Of a stretch of 64,000 bases of DNA, positions 1 to 11,350 are shown piece after piece. The notes under the pieces were generated by a model that saw only the letters and a list, made by a program, of their open reading frames with translations, made no database searches and was not told where the DNA came from. The number at the start of each line of letters is the position of its first letter. The stretch's first letter is position 1. The DNA lies in NCBI GenBank assembly GCA_024703915.1, contig CP087969.1, forward strand, positions 248,001-312,000. The letters run 5' to 3'. The position numbers and the translations under genes are program-made. Origin of the DNA: Massilia sp. H-1 (GTDB lineage Bacteria > Pseudomonadota > Gammaproteobacteria > Burkholderiales > Burkholderiaceae_D).

Positions 1-125
1 AGTGAGGAAGCCATTTGTAAGATTCTGTATTAACAATCGCTTTTTGATGTGCCCACGCTATAGTTCACACATGCCCCAGCGCTATGGTGATCATCCCGAT
101 CTCGACTGAGGCCAAAGGAAACGCC

Positions 126-588
126 ATGTTCAATACCAAATTCGTAGGTGCTGCCCTCATCATCGCTGCGACGGCCGTCTCCTCTACGGCATCGGCCAGC
201 GACCGCGGTGTCAATACCGCAGTGGGCGCCGTGGTTGGCGCCGCGATCGGCTCGAGCACCGGCAGCCGTAATGGCGCCCTGGTCGGCGGCGTACTGGGCG
301 CAGCAGTAGGCAACTCGGTCCGCACCGACGGCCGCAGCCGCGGCTACGTCGATGCCCGCGTCAACTACTACGACGCCCGCTATGAAGACAACCGCTACTA
401 CCAGCCGCAACCGGTTTATGTCGAAGAGCGCTACTATGAGCTAAGCACCGGTCTACTACCGCCCTGCTCCGCGCTACTACGGCCCATAAGCAGTGGTGTA
501 CGTTGAACCGCGCGGCTACTACCGCGGTCACGGCCATCGCCATGGTCACGGTCATGGCCGCGGCCACGGCCACGGCTGGGGACGCTAA
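126..588 (+). CDS. Glycine-zipper envelope protein with Tyr-rich and His/Gly-rich tail
   Basis: ATG is preceded by AAAGGA at good spacing. Residues 1 to about 24 are a signal peptide ending near TASAS. Residues about 30-75 form a glycine zipper (VGAVVGAAIGSS, GALVGGVLGAAVG) of the type found in 17-kDa surface-antigen-like outer-membrane proteins. The C-terminal part is rich in paired tyrosines (RYY, PRGYY) and ends in GHGRGHGHGWGR. The frame is broken near 437 (CTAAGC) and 481 (ATAAGC); removing the extra bases joins all three parts. A strong terminator follows, so it is probably monocistronic. Function unknown; envelope location is inferred from the signal peptide and zipper. Confidence 0.75.
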
Positions 589-603
589 GCTCTCCTGAGC
601 GAC

Positions 604-629
604 AAAAACCTGGTTCGCCAGGTTTTTTT
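604..629 (+). terminator. Rho-independent terminator after the glycine-zipper gene
   Basis: Stem AACCTGG (607-613), UUCG tetraloop (614-617), stem CCAGGTT (618-624) running into a T tract. The A tract in front of the stem makes it usable on the other strand too. Confidence 0.9.
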
Positions 630-698
630 CGTCCGCGTTTTCCCCTCCCCCGGCTAAGCAGCGCTGACGGCAGCCGCCGTCGCCAACGGGGAGGCTGC

Positions 699-1689
699 AT
701 GCTGCAGGAAGGCGACATCATCACACTGGCCAGAGGCGACTACCGCCTGCGCGCGCCGCTGGCCGGATCATCCTACGGCGTCGTGTGGCAGGCAGCCGCA
801 CCGGACACCGGCGAGGATGTGGCCCTCAAGCTGATCAACCAGGAGCAGATGGCGCGCGCCGACAGCGCGCTGCAGGAGCGCTGGGTCGCCAGCGCGAACA
901 CCGAAACCGCATTCCTGCGCGCTGGCGCCCTGGGACGGCCGCCATATCGTGCGCCTGCTCGACGACGGCATGCACGAGGGCTTGCCCGTCATGGCCCTGG
1001 AACTGATGGGGCCCGACCTGGCGCGCCACGGCCGCGGGCACCTGCCGCTCATGCTGGTGCTCGACTGGGTCGACCAGATCAATCAGGCACTGGCCACCGT
1101 GCACCGCTACGGCCGCCTGTACCTGGACCTCAAGCCCGCCAACGTGCTGACCGAACGCAGCGGCAACGGCGTCCGGCTGGCCGACTTTGGCACCAGCCGC
1201 CTGCGCACGGCCAGCGCGGACGGGGTCTATACGGGCACGGCAAGCTGGCAGGCGCCGGAACAGTTCTTCCCGAGCGCCGCCCGCACCTACGACACCGATA
1301 CCCGCAGCGACTACTTCGCGCTCGGCGCCATGCTGTACTACCTCGCCACCGCCAGGCAGCTGGGCTTTTGCAGCACCTGTGGCGAAGCCTGGCGCGCACA
1401 CCAGAGCGCGGCCCCGGCGCGTGCTGGCCGGTAACGGCGGCCGCATTCCCGCCACCCTCACCGAGGATGAAGCCGAGCTGTTCGCCGATCACGTGGGCAG
1501 CCATGCTGCCGCGCTTGGCGCTGACCTTGCTGCGTTCCCTGCTCGCACCTGAACCTGCCGAACGGCCGCGCCACGCGGTCGACATCAGCCGCATGATCGC
1601 CGCGGTCCGTGCAGCAAAAGCTGCGCCGCGCGCGCCGTTTCACCTGCCGCGCCCCGCTGCTTGGCTACCGCATCGGGAGCATGGCATGA
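699..1689 (+). CDS. Ser/Thr protein kinase (Hanks type)
   Basis: ATG follows GGGGAGG (688-694). The N-lobe reads YRLRAPLAGSSYGVVWQ with VALKLI as the ATP-binding lysine strand. The catalytic loop is YLDLKPANVL and the magnesium loop ADFGTSR; the usual HRD arginine/histidine are not evident. WQAPEQFF is the APE-like element, and SDYFALGAMLYYL resembles helix F. No transmembrane segment is seen in the kinase itself. Frames change near 920, 1410 and 1500 by small indels. I place the end at a TGA overlapping the next ATG (ATGA, 1686-1689), because YRIGSMA-stop results if the frame near 1665 is repaired; that repair is inferred. It heads an operon with FHA and FtsW domains, so the partner may bind its phosphorylated targets. 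Confidence 0.8.
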
Positions 1690-4007
1690 GGGCCCCCGCC
1701 ATCGCAGCGCTGTTCCTTTTGTGCCTGCTCCAGCTGGTGTGCCTGTGGCGCGCCTTTAAGCAGTGTACACACCGGCCGCCATCGAACTGGTGCTGCGCCC
1801 CGGCCAGTCGCAGATCCTGGGCCGCAACGAACTGGCCGCACCGCAGGCGGCTGCCAGCCACCTTGCGCTGCGCCGCGACGCCAGCGGCGCCTGGTGGATA
1901 CGCAACGTCAGCGCTTAAGCAAACAGGTGCTGCTGCAGCGCGCCGGCGTGGACCGCCGCATGGGCACCAGCGCACTGGAACCAGGCCAGGTGCTGCGCAT
2001 CGGCGCGGCCAGTTTCACGGTGCTGTCGGCCGATGCGCGCGCGGCCACCTTGTCCGGTCCGGGCGGCAGCTGGCGCTACGATGGCGCGACCCTGCTGCGC
2101 GACGGCAGCGCGCAGGCGGCGTGCCCGGGAACCGGCCTCGCCGCCCGCCTCGGCAATCTGTTCAACCGGGTGGCGCCGCATGCGCTGACCATCGCCCGCC
2201 CGCTCAGCTTTGGCGGCAATCTGTATTGCAGGCAACCGCGTGCCGATCGCACGGCTGGCGACAGGCAGCGCGTCGCTCGGCCGCGGCGCCGACGCCCTGA
2301 TCCTGGCGAACAACGATGCATCGGCGCCGCTGCTGGTGTCCGGCGCCGACCTGGCACGCACGGAGCAGGCACTGGCCGGTGTCGATTCCCTGGTCGTTGG
2401 CCGCACGCGGATCGCCGTGCGGACCGACGGTGCGCGCCTGACATTGCGGCCACTGCGCCATGTCGCCCTGGCCACCTCGCAGGAAGTCAATCTGCCGCCG
2501 GGCGTCACATGGCGCTGGCAGCAGCGCACGCTCTGGTCACTGCCGGGCGGCGCTGCCTGGCCGGTCATGCTGGCGCTGCTGGCGGCAGGCAGCCGCCATG
2601 CGCCTTCGCCTGGCAGCGCGGACACTGGCCCTGCTTAGACAGCGACGATACTCCCCTCCATGCGGGCCACGCTGGCTTAAGACACGCTGTTGCTGGCCGT
2701 CATGCCAAGCATTGGCGCCCTGCTGATGCAGCGTGCGGGCGCCGGTCCCGGCGTGGGCATCTCGCTGCTGCTCGGCTGGGCCGCGCTGTGGACGCTGCTG
2801 CTCGCCGCGGGGCCTACCCCACGCTGGCCACCTGCGCCGGCGTGCTGCTGCTCGGCGCCTACCTGCTGATGCAGCTTGAACTGGGCCTGGGTGCGATGGA
2901 ATCGTCCTGGCTGCGCCACTTCCAGAAAACCAGCGCCCTGCTCGCGATCGGTGTCGGCATCGGCAACTGCTGGCGTCTGCGCACGCGCTCCGGCGTGCTT
3001 AAAGCCATGTCCCAGGCGCGGCTCGAATGGCTGCTCGCGGGGCTGGCCTGCCTGGCTTTGCTGGCCCTGTCCCTGCAAGTGCTGTTCGGCGACGAGACCG
3101 GCGTCTTCGACTTGCAGCCGGTCGAATTTGCCAAGCTGGCACTGACCGCGCTGAGCGCCCACTGCATCGCCATCGGCCTGGGCTGGCAGCGCGGCATCGC
3201 GCACCAGTCCAGCGCCGCGTTGCGCGCGGTGCGCCTCGGTGCGCCGGTGCTGCTGTTCGCGGCCCTGCTTGGCCTGGCGCTGCTGGAAGTGGACGACTTT
3301 TCGCCCCTGATCCTGCTGCTGGTCTGGAGCATGGCCATGGCGCTGGCCTGGTCGCTTGCAGCCTAAGCCAGCGGGCTGCGGGCGCGGCGCTGGCCGGTGC
3401 CTAAGCCTGCTGGCCGTGGTGCTGGTTGCCTGGCTGCGCGCGGGCGGCGGCACGGAGCTGGCGCAACTGGGCTTTTACGCCGACCGCTTCGCCGTCTGGC
3501 TCGACCCGGCCAGCCATCCTCACACGGGCCAGCAGCTCTTGCTGGCAGCACGCGCCATCGCCGAAGGCGCCTGGTGGGGCAGCGACAACTGGCTGGGCGT
3601 GGGCGCGCTGGGCGAATCGGCTTAAGCAGCGCGCTCGGCATTCCCGCCGTGCAGGACGATTTCGCGCCTTCGTTCTTCATTCACCGCCACGGTTTGCTGG
3701 GCGCGCTCGCGCTGTGGACCTTGCAGGCCCTGTTCCTGACAGGACTGGTCCAGACGGCGGCCGCCGCCCTTGTGCAAAGCAGCCACGCGCGACTTCCGCC
3801 AGGCCTGGCTGTGGCGCTTTCGCTGCTTCGTCCTGTGCGGCGGCGCCGCCTTCGTGCTGGGCCACCTGCTGCTCTCCTGGGGCACCAACCTGGCCATCTT
3901 CCCGATCATGGGGCAGCCCATGAGTTTTCTTTCAGCTGGCGGCAGCCACCTGCTGTTTTTCATCTGCCCCCTGCTAGCGTTCCATGCCGTCTGCGCGCAA
4001 TCATTAG
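1686..4007 (+). CDS. FHA domain fused to FtsW/RodA-family membrane protein
   Basis: It starts at an ATG overlapping the kinase stop, with one N-terminal membrane segment (IAALFLLCLLQLVCLW). An FHA domain follows (about residues 35-120) with the classical elements QILGRN, ASHLAL and IRNVSA. After a linker with LGRGADALI and VVGRTRIAV comes a multi-pass domain beginning DTLLLAVMPSIGALL. It contains the FtsW/RodA signature LQPVEFAKLALTAL and, near the end, IPAVQDDF and MGQPMSFLSAGGSH. FtsW/RodA proteins are SEDS peptidoglycan polymerases; the FHA part binds phosphothreonine. The frame is cut at about 1756, 1916, 2230, 2634, 2682, 3364, 3402 and 3624. A split into separate FHA and FtsW genes near 2640 cannot be excluded. 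Confidence 0.75.
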
Positions 4008-4020
4008 AGGAGAAGTCATC

Positions 4021-4425
4021 ATGCCGGTCTATGTCCAACACGAAGTCCTGGGCAAGGTAAGCGACGTGTTCAACGCCGAAGCGATCTGGCAGGCGCCAGG
4101 CCTGGCCCTGTTCGCGCGCCGCCCACTGCTGCGCGATCTGCTGGAGCGCTCCCCGCGCGAGCTGCGCGGACGCGCGCCGGTGCGCTGCTTTTCACATGTG
4201 ACACTGATGCTGGCCCAGGAAGAACTGGACGACGACCGCCACCTGACGCGCGGCGCCCGCGTGCGCGACCTGGCACAGTCGCTGACCGCCCTGCACCAAA
4301 AGGATTTCGGCGATCTGCTCGGCAGCGACGACGTGCGCTACGACGTGATCGGCACCGAAGAACTGGCGCCCGGCGAAGTCGAAGTCAAATTCGGCCATGC
4401 CGTCTATCTGCCCACGGCCGCATGA
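4021..4425 (+). CDS. Conserved protein of unknown function, 134 aa
   Basis: An intact reading frame, ATG preceded by GAGGAG. It begins MPVYVQHEVLGKVSDVFNAE and has no signal peptide or membrane segment. It is moderately acidic in the second half (QEELDDDRHL, GTEELAPGEVEVKFGH). I do not recognise a family. Its position between the FHA-FtsW gene and an FHA-like protein, with a 4-base ATGA overlap to the latter, suggests a cytoplasmic component of the same system. Confidence 0.75.
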   Translation: MPVYVQHEVLGKVSDVFNAEAIWQAPGLALFARRPLLRDLLERSPRELRGRAPVRCFSHVTLMLAQEELDDDRHLTRGARVRDLAQSLTALHQKDFGDLLGSDDVRYDVIGTEELAPGEVEVKFGHAVYLPTAA

Positions 4426-5522
4426 AAAAGTGCTGTACCAGGTCAGCGCGTCGCAGGACGGCGCCAGCTGGCAGCGCGTATGCCCGATCTATCTGAATCA
4501 GCGCCTGGCGCTGATCGGCCAGGACGCCGAGCATGCCAGCCACGCCGCCCCCGGCTGGGCCTTTGGCGCCGATGGCGCGCTCCTGCTGGTCAACGACGGC
4601 CCGCAAGCACCGATCGAGGTGCACGTGCGGCCCAAAGGCGCTTTCGACTGCGCGTTCGACGAAGCCCAGGACTGCTACGCGATCACCGGCCGCGGCGAAT
4701 CCACGCGCCTGTTGCTGAAAGTCGAGCGCGTCGCCGCACCGATTATGCTTAACCGCGACAGCCAAGCCTGCGACAGCTGCCGCCAAGCTTACCGCCGTCT
4801 GGAAAACCCGCACCGAGCAGACTGCGGTGCCGCTCAGCCACCGCCCGCGCGCCGAGCCCGAAACCGACGCCACCTTCGCACCGGTGGCACAGCAGCGCAT
4901 CAGCCTGGTCGCGTTGGCCTTGCCGCGCCTGAGCCTCTACCGCGACACCGGCGCCACCCGGCTCGACATCGCGCTCGACCAGGCCGCGCGGCTCGCGCCC
5001 GAGGGTGCGCAAGCGTCTGTTCGTTTTTCGGTCGGTGCCGACGACCAGCTGCACGCCATCATTGGCGGCAGCGCGCAACCGGTCACGGCGCTTAGCCACT
5101 TTCCAGCCGCCCGGCACGCCGCAGATTGAACTGCGCGCAGTCCCTGCCGACATGGCGGACCGCTACTGCGCCACGCTGATGCTGCCGCACGCGGCCTGCA
5201 TGCCGGTCGCCTCCGGCGCGCGCCTCGTGTTCGGACGCAGCGCCCCGATGCTGGCCGCGCTGCGCGTACTCGATTCGCCACGCTTTCTGCAGCAAAGCGG
5301 CGGTGCCGCCAGCGCCGACCGGCTTGGCCTGTCGCGCAGCGGTTCAGCTTCGAAGCGACGGTAGGCGGCTACAAGATCGCCCGCATCAGCGCCACCCAGG
5401 CCCTGTACCACCTCGATCCGGACATGGCCTTCGTGGCCTGCATCGGCAGCGAGCTGGCTTACCTGCTGCCGCACGGGCACCACCTGGTCGCAGGCCACTA
5501 CGTGCTGCGTTTCGACGCCTGA
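4422..5522 (+). CDS. FHA-like domain protein
   Basis: It starts at ATG AAA AA(A) GTG CTG, overlapping the previous stop; one A appears lost from the run, after which VLYQVSASQDGASWQR follows. Residues about 1-110 are a beta-rich domain. The C-terminal third has an FHA-like pattern: LVFGRSAPML, LGLSRSG, GGYKIARIS, HHLVAGHYVLRFDA. Frame breaks lie near 4427, 4750-4790, 5093 and 5340. No membrane segment is seen. It may read phosphorylated partners of the upstream kinase; that role is inferred from domain type and operon position. Confidence 0.65.
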
Positions 5523-5534
5523 ACGGGAGCGATC

Positions 5535-6006
5535 ATGATCCATCTGAGTTATCTCGCCATCGGCGCCGTGGCGACAGGCCTGCTGGTAACGCTGATGCTG
5601 GCCGCCTGGCTGACACCGGCCCACTGGTGGCGCCAGCTCAATGCGCGCCATCGCCGTGGTCGGCCTGGGGACCTGGGCCATCGCCAGCCTGATCCTGTGG
5701 CTGGCGCAAGCGCCCGCGCCGGCCCATGGCGGCCACGCCCGCAGCTGGCGGCATCGCGCGCTTGTCGGCCAATCTGGGAGACGCGGGACACAGCTACCGG
5801 GTGCATGAAGACTTGAATTTGCGCGCCGCAAAAGGCACGGCATCGCGCCGCATCGCGATCGTCCCGGCTTAAGCACGGTGGTCACCACGACGGGCGTGCG
5901 CGACGGCGACTGGTGGCAGCTCACTGCCCGCGTCGACGGCAAGGCGGTGGAAGGATGGTCAAGCAGCCTGTGGCTGCGCCGCACCACCGAAGGCGGCGCG
6001 CGCTAG
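5535..6006 (+). CDS. Membrane-anchored bacterial SH3 domain protein
   Basis: Residues 1-30 hold a membrane helix (LAIGAVATGLLVTLMLAAWL) and a second hydrophobic stretch follows (VVGLGTWAIASLILWLA). The C-terminal 65 residues look like an SH3b domain: SYRVHEDLNLRAA, TVVTTTGVRDGDWWQL, GKAVEGWSSSLWLRR. Such domains usually bind peptidoglycan or envelope proteins. The frame is broken near 5650 and 5875. It is the last gene of the kinase/FtsW operon and converges on a minus-strand gene at its stop. Confidence 0.7.
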
Positions 6007-6868
6007 CGGCTCATTCGCGCACGAACAGGGCCGCAGCGCGGCATGGCGACACCGGTGGCCACCGTGACCTGCTCCAGCGTTTTGCCATGCAGGTCGACCT
6101 TGCGCAGGAAGATGTCCATCTTGCGGGCAGGATCGCGCCCGATGGCGCGCCACCATTTTTTGGGACTGCGCAGATCGATTTTTTTCGCGGCCGGACAGGA
6201 TCCAGAGCGCGTCGCCGCTGTCTGGCACCAGCACATCGAGCACTTTTTCGTCGGGCAGGCTCATGAACTTGCGCATGGCTAGGCTCGGCGTGCGCTTCGC
6301 TCCATCAGGAACAGATCCTGCGCCGGATGGTAGCGCGCCGTCCACAGCGCCCGGCTGTCGCCATGAAACGTCAGCTGGTCCACGTGCTGGGTCGCGAACA
6401 CGATCCGGCCCGCGTTGTGCGACCAGAACATGGTGCGCACGCCGGCCGGGCATTGCGGCGTCAGCACGGTCAGGCCGTCGACCACGGCCTTGCCGCGTTC
6501 GAATTCGCCAAGGACGATGATTTTCGCGGTGCCGGGAACCGGCACATAGCTGGCCGCGTTGACAAAATAATCGAGCTGCTCGTGGGCTAGCGTGTGTCCG
6601 CAGGCGGATAGTGGCTTTCATCGAGCCCGCAATGGAGGAAGGCGGCGGCGTGGGCCGACGCGATGCCAAGCGCGTCGGGCCGTTCCATGAGCGGCCGGCG
6701 CGTCTTGCGTTCGTCCGGCGCGCGCGGGCGGGCGGCGTTGCTTAAGCATCGACCTCCGCATACGGTTTGCCATCCGAGAAAACGTGGACTTGCTGGGCTG
6801 CGGCGCTTAAGACTCGCGCACAGCAACACGACCGCCCACAGGGTCTTGCGCTTGAACAGTTCAGGCAC
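6003..6868 (-). CDS. Hypothetical exported protein
   Basis: The best start is GTG at 6868, eight bases after AGGAGA. The N-terminus (VPELFKRKTLWAVVLLCAS) looks like a signal peptide. The body has beta-propeller-like repeats of short strands (AKIIVLGEFERGKAVVDGL, MFWSHNAGRIVFATQHVD, DALWILSGREK), but I cannot name a family. Frame breaks lie near 6150, 6280, 6588, 6745 and 6807. The C-terminus is uncertain within about 10 bases: either RMSR-stop at 6003 or FVRE-stop a few bases earlier. Confidence 0.5.
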
Positions 6869-6909
6869 CCGCTCTCCTTTCGGTCTGCATCGGATTGAAT
6901 TCGATCCCG

Positions 6910-7327
6910 TTACAGGCTCAGCTTTGGCATGGTTCGCACAAAACCCAGCGCTTCGTAGACGGGAACGGCGTAATTGGACGAATTGACCGTGAACACGCCG
7001 GGATTGCTTAAGCCGCTTCGCGCGCGGCATGCCACAGGGCACGCGCGATGCCGCGCCGGTGGTAAGCTTTGTCCACGAACATGTGATAAATGTGGCTGCG
7101 GTCGCGCACGCCGATGAAGCTTAAGCAATGCCGCCGTCGTCGACGGCCACGTGGTACACCATGCCTACCGCGACATGGGCGGCAATGGCGGCCGCATCCT
7201 GTTCCTTCCAGGAAGGCGGCCGCCGCGTCCGGCTCCGTGCTTAAGCGACAATGAATTCGTTGGCCAGCGCGGCCAGCATTCTGGCGATGCTGGCAATATC
7301 GGTGTGCAGGAGTGGTCGGATACGCAT
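6910..7327 (-). CDS. GNAT-family N-acetyltransferase
   Basis: It reads MRIRPLLHTDIASIARMLAA at the start. The acetyl-CoA loop region is HIYHMFVDKAYHRRGIARAL (a Q/RxxGxG/A-type motif, here RRGIAR), and the C-terminal strand is YAVPVYEALGF. That is the normal length and order for a GNAT of about 140 residues. Substrate unknown. Frame breaks at 7012, 7120 and 7243 are all GCTTAAGC strings. Restoring GCTGGC at 7012 gives EAAGNPGVFTVNSSN, the expected helix-to-strand transition. Confidence 0.8.
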
Positions 7328-7438
7328 ATGACAACAATAGCATGGGCGCCCCCGATGGCGCTTCTGTTACACATGCTTGCAATGCCGGGCCACAAGCTCG
7401 TTGACCACCGGCACCGTCGCCCCGTAGACTAGCTCATC

Positions 7439-8686
7439 ATGTCCAAACAGAGCTTGTCTGCGCCGCTGGGTCCCAGAGTATCCCTGACGCGTCCGCTGCG
7501 CCATGCGCGCTATCGCCAGCTCTGGCTTGCCAATCTGATTTCCAATCTGGGCACCTGGACCCAGACTTTCGCCTCGGCCTGGCTGCTGGCAACCGTCTCT
7601 ACCTCGGCCGCCACCAGCAGCCTGGTGCAGACTGCCACCTACGTGCCGATCTTCCTGTTCGCCTTGCTGGCGGGCGTGGTGGCCGACGGCGTCAACCGCC
7701 CCAAATTCCTGTTCCTGTGCAATCTGTTCATGGCGCTGTCGGCCTGCGCCATGGCGGCCCTGGTCATGACCGGGCACACGGCGGCCGGACCGGTCTTGGC
7801 CCTGACCTTTTGCCTGGGCAGCGGCGCCGCCTTCATGTGGCTTAGCCTGGCAAGCGTCAATGTCGGGCCTGGTCGAGCCGGACGAGGTGGAAGCCGCCGC
7901 CACCCTGAGCAATCTGTCTTACAACGTGGCCGCCATTGCTTAGGCCCGGCGCTGGGCGGCCTGCTGTTCGCCTGGGTCGGCGCTTGCGCCCTGTTCCTGG
8001 TCAATGCCGCCTCCTTCATCGGCTTGCTGGGCGTCTACTGGTTCTGGTGGCAGGAGCAAGGCCAGAACCCGCCCGTGCCCGCCATCGCTTTGCCAGCAGC
8101 ATGAAGACCGGTCTGACGACCGCTTTCGGCTGCGCCCGCTACCGGCATATCCTGCTCAATGTGTGCACCGTGTTCTTTGCCACGATCGCGTTCGCGGCCC
8201 TGCTGCCCGTGTTCGTCAAGGACGTGCTGCACCTCAATTCTGCGGGTCTTCGGCCTGCTGATGGGCAGCCTGGGCGCTGGCGCCGTGGCCGGTGCGCTGA
8301 TCTTGCCGACCCTGCGCCAGCACGTGGGCAAGACGCGCCTGCTGGCCGCCGCCCTGCTGATGTACGGGGTCATGCTGCTCAGCCTGCCTCTGCTGCGCTC
8401 GCTGTTCGTGATGGTGCCGCTGATCATGCTGGCTTAGCATGGCCTGGTCGGCCACGGTCTCCACGCTCAACGCTGCCGCCCAGCTCTCCTTCCCGCCCGC
8501 GGTCCGGGCCCGCACGCTGTCGATCTACCTGTTCGTGATGGCTGGCGGCTATACCGTGGGCAGCCTGGTGTGGGGCGGGGTGGCGGACGCGTTCGGTGTA
8601 CGCTTCGCCCTGGCTGCAGGCTAAGCGCCTGCGTGGTCGTTAATGCCCTGGTGCTCGTCGCAGGAAAGCGGGAAAGGCCCATCTGA
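7439..8686 (+). CDS. MFS transporter, EntS-like family
   Basis: It begins MSKQSLSAPLGPRVSLTRPL and is followed by about 10-12 hydrophobic segments. YRQLWLANLISNLGTW is the typical first helix of the MFS_3/EntS group, and NNLSYNVAAIAGPALGG is the conserved central helix once GCTTAGGC at 7938 is read as GCTGGC. The last helices are GGYTVGSLVWGGVADAFG and an alanine-rich segment ending GKRERPI. Substrate cannot be told. It diverges from the GNAT gene upstream with about 110 bases between starts. Breaks lie near 7853, 7938, 8100, 8255, 8435 and 8623. Confidence 0.85.
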
Positions 8687-8752
8687 TCGGGGCTTTGTGA
8701 ATACGGCGGATGCGCTAAGCTGTCATGATTGCCAATCCGTGCGCCTTATCCA

Positions 8753-9686
8753 ATGACAGTTTCACATCACAGCACGCCATTTGCCCCCGGACTGGACGTG
8801 GCGGCCCGCTCCGCCATCCGGCGTGGGCGAGACCATGCGCGCCGAAAACCAGGACAATTACCTGCTGATCGACGCCAGCGGCCTGGCCCGTTTCCTGAAG
8901 GACCAGCAACCGCAGGAACAGCGCATCCACGGCTGGCCGCCCGGTCACGCGCGGGTGGCGGTGCTGGACGGCATGGGCGGGCACGGCCGCGGGCGTGAGG
9001 CGGCCGAAGCCGTCGTCCAAGGTTTGCTCGCGATACCGCCCTGCGCCAGCCTGGGCGAACTGGCGGCCAGCCTGGACGCCCTGCACACCACCCTGCAGCA
9101 CCACTTTGCCGTGGACGACGCCGACGACAAGCGCCCCGGCACCACGCTCACCCTGCTCGAACTGCGCGCGCCAGGGCCGCCCTGCTGTACCACGTGGGCG
9201 ACTCGCGCCTGTACGAAGTGGCAGGCGGACGCATCACCCCCGCTCACGGTCGACCACGTGCTTAGCCCACCGTCTACGCCATGGCTAAGCCATCTGGACG
9301 AAGGCGAATGGTGGTACCAGGTGCACGGCGAACACCGCTCCCAGATTTCGCAGGCTTTCATCCTTGGCAATGCGTTCGCCAATACGGCCGAACTGAGCGA
9401 CCCGCTGTACGCGCTCTCGCCGCTGAACCTGCCGCCCTACCTGTATCACTTGCCGGACCGGCGCGTGATGGAACTGAACCCGGGCACCGTGTACGTGCTC
9501 GCCACCGACGGCTTCTGGGCTTGCCAGGAACCGGTCGCGCCCATTCTGCGCTGGCCCGGCTTGCTCGCGCCCTGCCACAGTGCGGTCGCCATGTGCGACG
9601 CCCTGTTCGACGCAATGATCACGGCCCCGCCGCCCGAGTTGTATCCGGACAACCTGACCGCGATCGTGATTCGCCCCCTGGCTTAA
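8753..9686 (+). CDS. PP2C-family Ser/Thr protein phosphatase
   Basis: All PP2C metal motifs are visible: AENQDNYLL (motif 1), VLDGMGGHGRG (motif 2), GTTLTLLEL, YHVGDSRLYEV after frame repair near 9175, VLATDGFW, and the final PDNLTAIVI. The length of about 310 aa fits a single catalytic domain with no membrane segment. It would reverse phosphorylation by the kinases at 699 and 13955. The stop at 9684-9686 lies inside a GCTTAAGC string, so the true protein may run on for some residues. Further breaks are near 8820, 9262 and 9284. Confidence 0.85.
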
Positions 9687-9825
9687 GCAGCGAAACCGCC
9701 CTGCCCGTACGGGGAGGCATGAGCATGCACAGAAGAAAATATAGTTGCAGAAAGATGCATATCGGATGCCGCAGCCCGGCAAAAAAGCGTAAGCTTGACC
9801 CACATTCGAACAGGCATTATTGCTA

Positions 9826-11333
9826 TGAAAAAATGTAACAATCCCCAGCATCCGCATTGCACGCAGTGGGTCATGCCCGGGGATGATGCCTGCGCCGCAG
9901 GTCACGCCCAGACGGGGGTTGCGCCATCGAGCTACGAACTGCTGACCGCGCTGCGCCGCTCGCGTCCTGCCGCGCCGCAGGCCCCCGCTCCCCGCCTGTA
10001 CCCGGACGAGGCACCGCTGTCGCTGGAGCGGCCCCACCTGCATGTGAGCGGCTTCGATCCGCGCGCGGCCGGACGGACGCCAGGCGATCAAGGTCGAACT
10101 GCGCTCGCTGCCAGCCAGCTGCGAGCCGCTGGTGACCATGCAGCTGCAGTCGGAACTGCTGCCCGAAGGCGGCGCGCGCCATTCGTTCGCGCACCCCCTG
10201 CGGCGACTGGCGGCCGCTGTTCATCGAATTTTCCTCGCGCGACAAAGAGCACGGCCAGTACCGGATCGAGGTCGAGCTGTACTGCCAGAAGGATGCGCGC
10301 ATCAGCCACAAATGGGTGGCCACGCTGGTCATCCTGGTGCCGCGCCCGGACGCCACCCTGTCCGAGATCCACCAGACCTTCCTGTCGACCCACAAGAACG
10401 TGCGCGTGATGGCCGATGACGCCTCGATCGCGCGTGCATGCCAGCGCGGGCGGCGGCTTAGCTCGACATCGACGTCCATGCGCGCAATGCCTCGATCGCC
10501 AATCTGCACCTGGACCAGCAGGCGGGCAAGGTCGATCTGGGTTTTTCCACCATCGCCTGGGATGAAGACCTGATCGAAATCGACGTGCTTAGGCCCAGGC
10601 CGAGCCCCATCCGCACCAGGCGGCCATGGCCTGCCTGGTCAACGCGGCCCCGGAAGCGGGTGCGCAGCGCCAGGTGCGGCTGTTCTCGATGCAGGAATGC
10701 GTGCTTGGCCGCTTCGAACTGTACGACCCCGAGGCCGACGTCCTGCTCACGCACTTCGGCGCCGACGGCCAGGACCGCGAAGGCCTTACGCGCAGGCTGT
10801 CGGGACGGCACGCGCTGATCCGGCGCGGCGCCGCCGGTTTCGAGATCGAAGATGTGTCGCGCTACGGATTGCTGCTGGACGGCGTCTGGCCCGGCAAAGG
10901 CAAGCCGGTACAGCTGCGCCTGGGCATGCGAATCGAACTGTCGGCCAGCATCAAAGGCATCGTGATCCTGTGCGTGACGGCGCTGCTGCCAAATGGCGTG
11001 GTCATGCACCGCATCGACCATGGCGCGCATGCGGAGTGCTTCTACTTCCTGGAGCCGGGCCGCCATCCGGGCTTCCCGGTGCTTAGGCCCTTCGCCGCGC
11101 AGCCGAAAGCGGCCGCGATGCCGCTGCTGTTCCACCAAAACGGCGGCTTCTGGCATCTGGACCGGGTGACCGGCAAGGAGACCGCCTTAATGCCGTCCAC
11201 GCCGCTCGAATGCCTGTCGCAGATTCCCGCGCACACGCGCTTTGCCGCCGAATCGTATCCGGAATGCTGGATCATGCGCACCACGCTCAAGGTCCCGCAT
11301 GGCACGCCGCTGATCGACATGTACACCGCCTGA
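9826..11333 (+). CDS. Zinc-ribbon plus FHA domain protein
   Basis: The N-terminus carries a possible metal site: MKKCNNPQHPHCTQ with a later Cys and His (DDACAAGH). A beta-sandwich region follows (VEVELRSLPASCEPLVTMQL-like, then IEFSSRDKEHGQYRIEVELY). The C-terminal third holds an FHA domain: CVLGRFELYD, TRRLSGRHALIRR, FEIEDVSRYGLLLDG. No signal peptide is seen. It directly follows the phosphatase and is likely its co-transcribed partner. Breaks occur at about 10075, 10205, 10455, 10590 and 11086. The exact target is unknown. Confidence 0.75.
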
Positions 11334-11350
11334 ACCGCAGCCCCTACATC

